Shown piece by piece: positions 57,647-64,000 of a DNA stretch of 64,000 nucleotides. Location of the stretch: positions 1 through 64,000 of the forward strand of contig JAIUCV010001272.1 of assembly GCA_026724425.1 (NCBI GenBank). The letters are read 5' to 3'. The translations under genes and the position numbers were made by a program. Position 1 is the first letter of the stretch. Each line of letters opens with the position of its first letter. Below the pieces are notes generated by a model. The model saw only the letters and a program-made list of their open reading frames with translations. It was not told where the DNA came from and did no database searches. This stretch comes from Erythrophleum ivorense. Its lineage: Eukaryota > Streptophyta > Magnoliopsida > Fabales > Fabaceae.

Positions 57647-58006
57647 TGAGTTCTAGCCATAAATTAAGGTGTTTAAGAGTGCATATGAGTTTCTAAGATA
57701 TCAAGAGAGCCTCCCACATACTTCTCCCATCAAAGAAATCAAAACAACTCCATTGGTGTTCCAAGGAAGCATAGCCTTGGCCAAGAAGGGATAGGACACC
57801 TAGGGAGTGTTTTAATTTCTTCCAAGTTTGGTTTTGTATCATATATGAAGGACAAGTATGAGAGGAAGCCTTGAAAAAAATTTAGGAAGCCTAAGGAGTG
57901 ATATGGTAGCATAGGTTCCATATTATGACTTAAAGAAGCAACACCTAACTAGGCTCTTTGAAATGATTGTGTGATGGCTCTAAGAGATTTAAATGGAGTC
58001 AAGAAC
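57647..58006 (+). repeat. L-family LTR (copy Q, piece 2)
   Basis: Continues Q after R (AGTTTCTAAGATATC, then GATGGCTCTAAGAG). It is interrupted at 58006, after AGAAC, by copy S. Confidence 0.75.
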
Positions 58007-59665
58007 TATAACAAATGTAATTTTTGTAAAATGAGGAAATGAGCTATATAAAAGCAAGTCCTCTTAAATGAGCTAGATAATATCCCAAAAAATTTGGACA
58101 AAGTCCTAGGCTCCTAAAAGTGATAATTCTAAGCTCAAACAGAAAGAAAATAGAGCTAGGATGGTGAAACAAATTATGTCAAAACTGATGAAACGTAATG
58201 AAAATTTCATAAATAAGTGTAACTTTTGGAAAAACATAGGAGGACTTTTCAAATGAAAACTTTGAGTTGCCCAAAATTCTTAGAGGCCCTGAAAACCATG
58301 AAAAGCCCCATAACTGGTAAAGCCCCCTGGTGTACTTTTTCTAATGGTAGTGAGCCCAAACTTTGATGGATTCATTTGAGAAGATTTTAGCTCTAATTTG
58401 AGTGATTCCAAAGGAATTTTATTAAATTGGGAACCTAAATTTTATAATAGAAAATATGATTCTAAAAAAGGAGTTAAAATGAAGCCAAAACAAAAGTGCC
58501 ATTACGGAAGGATGGAATTGGAATTTTTGAAAAAGTTTATTTCTTGAAGCTTCCACCACCTTTGCACATCTTCTCCTCTTCATTTGGGCCAACTTTCTTC
58601 TACTCAAAGTACAAAAAAGGGATAGCTTCTTGAGGCACATCAAGAGAAGGAGAGAAGGAAGAAGAAAACCAAGAAAAAGGTAGGAAAAATCCAAGGAATT
58701 CATGCTCCCTTCTCTTCCAATTTTGTTCCTTTCCTTTCCTCCTCTCTTTTCATAATTTATTTGAATGAATTGGTTCTGTTTTGAGTCCAAAATAAGGAGG
58801 ATCAGTTTGAATTGCTTTAGGAGAAGAAAAGCAAGGAGAAAAAATCTTGAAACCAAGCTTGAATTTAAGGTATTTCATGGTTTTGTTATTTCCCCTCTTT
58901 ACTTCTTCCTTGTGTATAATTTTGGCCAAACCAGAACCATATGAGGGGGAGGTTTTTCTATCTAAAAACAAGAGAAGAACTAGGCTTTTAGACCATGGAG
59001 AAGAGGTATATGGCAAGAAATTGCAAGAAAAACCAAAGGAAACTAAGATAAAAAAGTGTGATGTTCTTTAGGGTTTTGTGAAATCTGATTTTGCATGTGT
59101 GTTTCCTTGGCTATTTAAGTATTCCCTTGAGCTCCTAAGATTCTTAGAAACCTCCCCAAGTGGCACTTCCATCGAGGAAAAATCAAGAACTCCAAGAAGC
59201 CCCATCATGGTGCATGTCTTGGCCAAGCATGAACAATAGGGCTAGGAAGTGTTTTAATTTGTTTTAGCCTTAGTTTGAGACTTTATATGATGTTAGAAGA
59301 TGGGAGAAACCATTAGAAAAACTTTTGAAGCATTAGAAGATGGGATAATGGTGTCCATAATGGTGCTTTGTGAAGCAACTTGATTCTAAGCTTGTATAAA
59401 TGATTGTGTGAGGGCTCCAAGGACTTTGAATGAGGCAAAGAGGCCTAGAAATGTAAAGAAATGGGAGCCCTAGAGCTTGAATTGTGAAGGTTGCTTCAAT
59501 AAGCTATTTATGGAGCCATTAGGCCATTTGTGGGATCAAGTGTGTGTTTAAGAATAAATTTGGTATCTTAGCTTGCTTTAAGTGTGTAATTGTGTGCTAT
59601 TTATGATGTTTAGGCCAAGAGGACATCCAACCACCTAGGTGCACTTGTGAGGCTGAAAAGAGGTT
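58007..59665 (+). repeat. L-family LTR (copy S), 5' half
   Basis: Starts TATAACAAATG (TG mutated), closest to copy F in its first 100 bases. It carries splice-donor-like sites near 58679 and 58867. It is broken at AGGTT (59661-59665), where an antisense LTR begins. Confidence 0.7.
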
Positions 59666-61814
59666 TCTAACATTGATCCTTTTCTTTGTGAGTGGGATTA
59701 TACAATTTTTCAAGAAATCCCAAAAAAATGTATTAAAATAATGAATTAAATTGCGTTGCGTAGTGGATAAATTTTTTATTTCACATCTCCAAGACCCCAT
59801 GAACTTACCAAGAATATTCTCTAATTATTTTCTATTCATACCAATCATATTATTCTCAAAACTTAGCACAAACCACGGATCAAGGGTCAAAAACCCTAAA
59901 ATTCTCTTCATTCATCATAGTTGTATAGTGATAGATTTTAGGGGCAACTTTGAAAACTCATAACTAAATATAGAAAAGTTGAAATCACATAAAACATAGC
60001 TTTTTGGAAAGTTCTAAATGTCAACTTTACATAAAAATAAGTATCTGCCATGAAAATCTCATCTAAACTATGTTTGATAATAGAAAAGACAAGGAGGTCA
60101 AGCTGCCTAGAAATCTAATATAGCTTACTGATATAAATATTTGGAAATTCATAATTAATTTCACAAAAATCCAATCCATACAATATGTACCAATTTGAAA
60201 TATACAGATGTTAAATAGACGGTAAAAATAGTTCCAGACCAATTCAAGAACATTCAGACCTCAAAAATCAATCAAATAGTAACATGGATCTGATTAGGTG
60301 CCTGGTACTAGACAGCAAATTCAAAAATTCATATCTCCCCTCTCTAAACAATCAAATGAGGTGCTTGTAGTTGGCACAAGTTATAGGAAAGGTTTAGTTT
60401 CTCTTTGTAAAATTTCATGGCAATTGGACATCATTTGCCCTATGAATAATCGAGAACAAATTTCAGACTATATGAACAGTATATTGAACAAAACCAGAAA
60501 ATTTGCTAGCTTTAAAAAGTCGCCAAATATTATGTAGACCTCCAAATATTACCTATTTTAACTTTCCAACAAGCTCTCAACAAGCTCTAGATGCATGCCA
60601 AATTTCAAATCAAGAAGAGCTCATTTGGACAAAAAGTGATATAGCTAACCAAAATGGCCATTTTTGCTCCATATGAGGTACCAACTTTGTCCAATTGGAC
60701 TTCTTTAATGTTTGGCACCTCTTGGGAATGTTTAAAAGCATGAATATGACTTGTGTGAACTTCCCAAGTGGTTCCAAATCCCATGCATCTTAATTTGGCC
60801 ACTCCACATCTAAGAATGCACATATAACTATAAGCCATCAAAGTGCCAAAATCTACATTTCTATTGATTTCACACCAAATGTGGTCCGTACAAGATTTAT
60901 ACATCATATTATAATTGTTCATGGTCTTACATCTCAAAAATAATATGTACAAACTTACTTTGACATCCAACTACAAATAAGGTTGCATAATAGACAAAAT
61001 GCAATCTCTTAAGGTCTTTGGCTTGTACTCCTTACTTCTTGAACATCACCGAGGCATTTCAAGATAATGGAGGAAAGGGAAGTAAGATTCATAGAATATC
61101 AATAGCTCACATACCCATTCACACACACATTCATGGCATATACACATCAAAGCATATGTATGGAAGGTTTAATAACTATAAAGTATGCAAGGTCACAATT
61201 TCCATACCCCTTATTCACATTCAAGCCAAGAACATGCTCTAAGGACTTTTGGTTTTGTCTCATCCCATTTTTAGAACTTTTGGATTTGCCTCACCTTTGG
61301 CCTAGGGACTTTTGACTTAGCCTCACCCTTCCAAGAGGCTTTTGGCCTTGTCTCACCTATGCCATGAGACTTTTGGCATCTCTTCATCTTTATTAAGATA
61401 CTTTTGGCATCACCTCACCCTTATGAGTTATTTCCACAACCAATGCCATTCAAGGAAACACATTGGTACTAATGTAATGTCAAAACATTAAGTGGCATAT
61501 CATCAAGTCACAAGAACACACACAAGTATACAATGACACACATATGCACTCGAGAATGCAAGGAGAATGAGGTGGAGAGCTACCTTGAATTTTGTAAGCT
61601 TTCCTTTGTCTTATTCTTCCCTCTTTTTGGCCTCATAAGTGCACCTAGGTGGGTTAGTGTTCTCTTGGCCTAAACACCATAAACAACACACAATTTCACA
61701 CGTGAAGTAAGCCAAGACATTAAACTCACTCTTGAACACACACTTAGTTCCATAAGTGACATAATGGTTCTATAAATGGCCTATTGAAGTAACCTTCACA
61801 ATTCAAACTCTAGG
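59666..61814 (-). repeat. L-family LTR (copy T), antisense, 3' part
   Basis: Its worn 3' terminus (TCTAACATTG on the plus strand) lies at 59666. The GCGTTGCGTAGTGG block is at about 59753 and the minisatellite at about 61430-61235. It is cut at 61814, after CTAGG, by copy U; the rest must lie beyond the window. Confidence 0.68.
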
Positions 61815-64000
61815 TGTAATATCTAGTTATCTGAAATGAGAGAAAACGCAAGAAATGTAACATAAGATTTCTTTGTAAACGAATGAAATTCACAGGATAC
61901 AAAAGCAAGTCCCTCGAAATGACTTAGTTAAGGTCTCAAAAAATTTAGGAAGCATTTTAGACTCCTAAAAATGAGAATCCCAAACCTAGATCAAAAGAAA
62001 AACCAAGCTAGAATAAAGAAACGAATTTGAACGAAAGGTGGACGAAACATAAGGGCATTTTCGTCATTTTGAGTAAATTTTGGAATTCACACAGGAGCAC
62101 TTTCTAAATGAAAGTTTTGAATTCTCTAGGGTTTTTAGAAGCCCTAAAAACCATAGGAAGCCCTGGGACTATTAAAACCCCTCCGATGGACTTTTTTAAC
62201 GTTGGTTGACCTAAACTTTGATTGATTTGTTTAGGAAGGTTTTAGCTCTAATTTAAGTGATCCCAAAGGCATTTTATTAAAATGGGAACTAAATTTCATA
62301 ATAAAAAAGAAATTTCTTAACAAGGAGTTAGAATGAGTTAGAAATGAAAATGCCAAGAATGAAGGGCAAAATTAGAATTTTTAAGAAAATGGAGGCTTCT
62401 TGAACATTCTTTAAGTTTCTTGTTTCTTCTCCCCCTTCATTTGCATGACCTATTCTGCCTAAAAACTAGAGAAAACACCAGCTCTCTTAGGTGCACCATG
62501 GAGGAGAAGAAAGGAGGAGAAAAAGTAAGAAAAAGGTAAGAAATTTCATGGATTTTCATACTCCTTCTTCCAAACTTGTTCCTCTCCTCTTAAGCTTTAT
62601 TTCCTATGGTTTTATTGAAATTTTTGGATTTATTTTAAGGGAAGAACAGAGGAGAAAATTCGGATTTGAAGAGAGGAGGGCAAGGAAAGTGAGAATCAAG
62701 CAAGAAAACAAGAAAAAATAAGGTAAAATCTCCATCCTATGATAGCTACTCCCTCTCCCTTCTTCTCCTTATTTTGCCCCATATATGTAGCTACAAGAGG
62801 GCTTGAATTTTGGGAAAAACCAAGGGTGAATTCTATGAATTTAAGGGAGGAGAGTAAGAATATGCAAAGAAATCCAAGTAAAAGCCATTGATTTTCAAGA
62901 TAGCAAACCTAGAGTTTTATGAGCTCCCTTGAAAATCTGATTTAATGCAATTGTCCCTAGGCCTAAATGAATGTTTGGATGATCTCTTGAGATCCCTAGA
63001 AGGCTCCTCATATGGATCTTCCATCAAAAGAATGAGACAAACTCACTTGGTGTTCATATAATGCATAGTTTCGGCCTAGGCTAGATGAAGCACCAAGGGA
63101 TAGTTTTAATTTATTCCAAGCTTCTTTTTGCATCATTTATGATGGGAGAGTATGAGAGGAAGCCTTGAAAAAATTTTAAAAACCATAGAAAGTGAGATGG
63201 CCTTGTATGTTACATAATATGGCTTAAAGAAGCAATACCTAGCTAGGCTCCTTGAATTGATTGTGTGATGACTCCAAGAGGTTTAAATGGAGTCAAAATC
63301 ATAAACAGATGAAGAGAATGGAGCTAAGATGATGTTCTCTTAAGGTTGCTTCATTGAGTGCATTATGGAACCATAAAAGAGCCTTATAAGTCACTTAACT
63401 TTTCTAGTGAATGAGTGGCTTTAGAATGTGATTCAAGAGTGTAATTAGCTTCCATATGATGTGTCTAAACTAAGAGAAATGATTTCCACCTTTTTGGGTG
63501 TATGAGATCAAGGGAGAGGACTCAAGGCTTAAGGAAAAAGTGTGTGAATGCAAGCAAGGTAGCTCTCTCCACTTTCTCTCATGCATGAATGTGTGCTTAC
63601 ATTGCCTTTGAATGTGTGTATATATGTTTTGAGTTATGAAAAGTATTTTAGTATGAGCTTTTATTCCATGGTACCATAATGATGTTTTATATGCTTGCCT
63701 TGGTTTGCTTGAGTGTGGAGAAGCCAAGAACCCTCTAGCATGGTGAGGATGAGCTAAAAGCCCTTAAAGTTGGTTAAGACAAAGTAAAGAGTCTCCCAAG
63801 AGTGAGGTTGAGTCAAAACTTCTTAGAGAAAATGGGTGAGGCAAGTCCAAAATCTATAAGTGAATGGGTGAGGCTAGTCCACTCACTTGGCAAGCCTATG
63901 TATGCTATGTATGACTTGTTCAAATTCTAAGAATGTTTCTTAAATGCTCACACATTTTAATATGCCCATGCATGCATTTTCAAGACTTGTATTACATACT
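61815..64000 (+). repeat. L-family LTR (copy U), 5' part, runs off the window
   Basis: Starts TGTAATATCTAG. It carries the early landmarks, splice-donor-like sites at about 62534, 62720 and 63557, and the minisatellite at about 63715-63880. It is still inside the LTR at base 64000. Confidence 0.8.

Overview
This is plant nuclear heterochromatin, almost certainly pericentromeric or otherwise gene-poor. It is AT-rich, has no recognisable host gene, and essentially every kilobase is LTR-retrotransposon DNA inserted into other LTR-retrotransposon DNA. The angiosperm origin is shown by an Athila-type Ty3/gypsy element primed by tRNA-Asp, a Tekay/Del-type chromovirus integrase-chromodomain remnant, and short TRIM-like elements. 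I cannot name the species. || Most of the window is made of copies of one long LTR family, called 'L' here. It is about 3.5-3.8 kb, begins TGTAAYRTC and ends GGTGTTACA. The copies share ordered landmarks: a promoter-like block about 0.6-0.8 kb in, three CAAGGTA-type splice-donor-like sites, a minisatellite built on GTGAGGC-AAGTCC-AAAAGTCC units, and an ending that contains ACGACGCAACGC. Assigning L to Tekay/Del chromoviruses rests on the terminal sequence and on the LTR that directly follows the chromodomain remnant at 52356; for the other copies it is inference. || Layout. 1-10528: plus-strand L LTRs. 10772-26546: one Athila-type element with two 2.7-kb LTRs, gag, protease, reverse transcriptase, RNase H and integrase, all broken, with a 2.7-kb solo LTR of a sibling family inside gag. 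26547-34651: a block in which the L LTRs run on the minus strand, with TRIM-like elements at its edges and in its middle. 34652-42567: plus-strand L LTRs. 42568-43710: an unexplained pyrimidine-rich stretch. 43740-52355: a chromovirus pol remnant split by a 7.0-kb insertion that itself holds a solo LTR. 52356-64000: an LTR nest (P containing Q, which contains R and S; S contains T, which contains U). || Matching 5-bp target-site duplications (TSDs) and matching LTR coordinates across gaps let much of the nest be put back in order. An element spanning 1798-37729 (TSD TCATT) sits in an older LTR (1736-1797 plus 37730-39219). Its right-hand LTR is in three pieces (8494-10528, 30564-30900 inverted, 36169-37729). 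That LTR carries another L LTR (10529-10771, 26547-26737, and 30901-34204 inverted; TSD ATTTT), which in turn carries the Athila element. Pieces of the same LTR now lie in opposite orientation, so about 7.2 kb (27051-34204) appears to have been inverted after the insertions. || No gene looks functional. Nearly all nonsense codons in the Athila element are explained by C-to-T or G-to-A change, as expected for methylated, silenced plant DNA. I found no cellular gene, RNA gene, CRISPR array or defence system.
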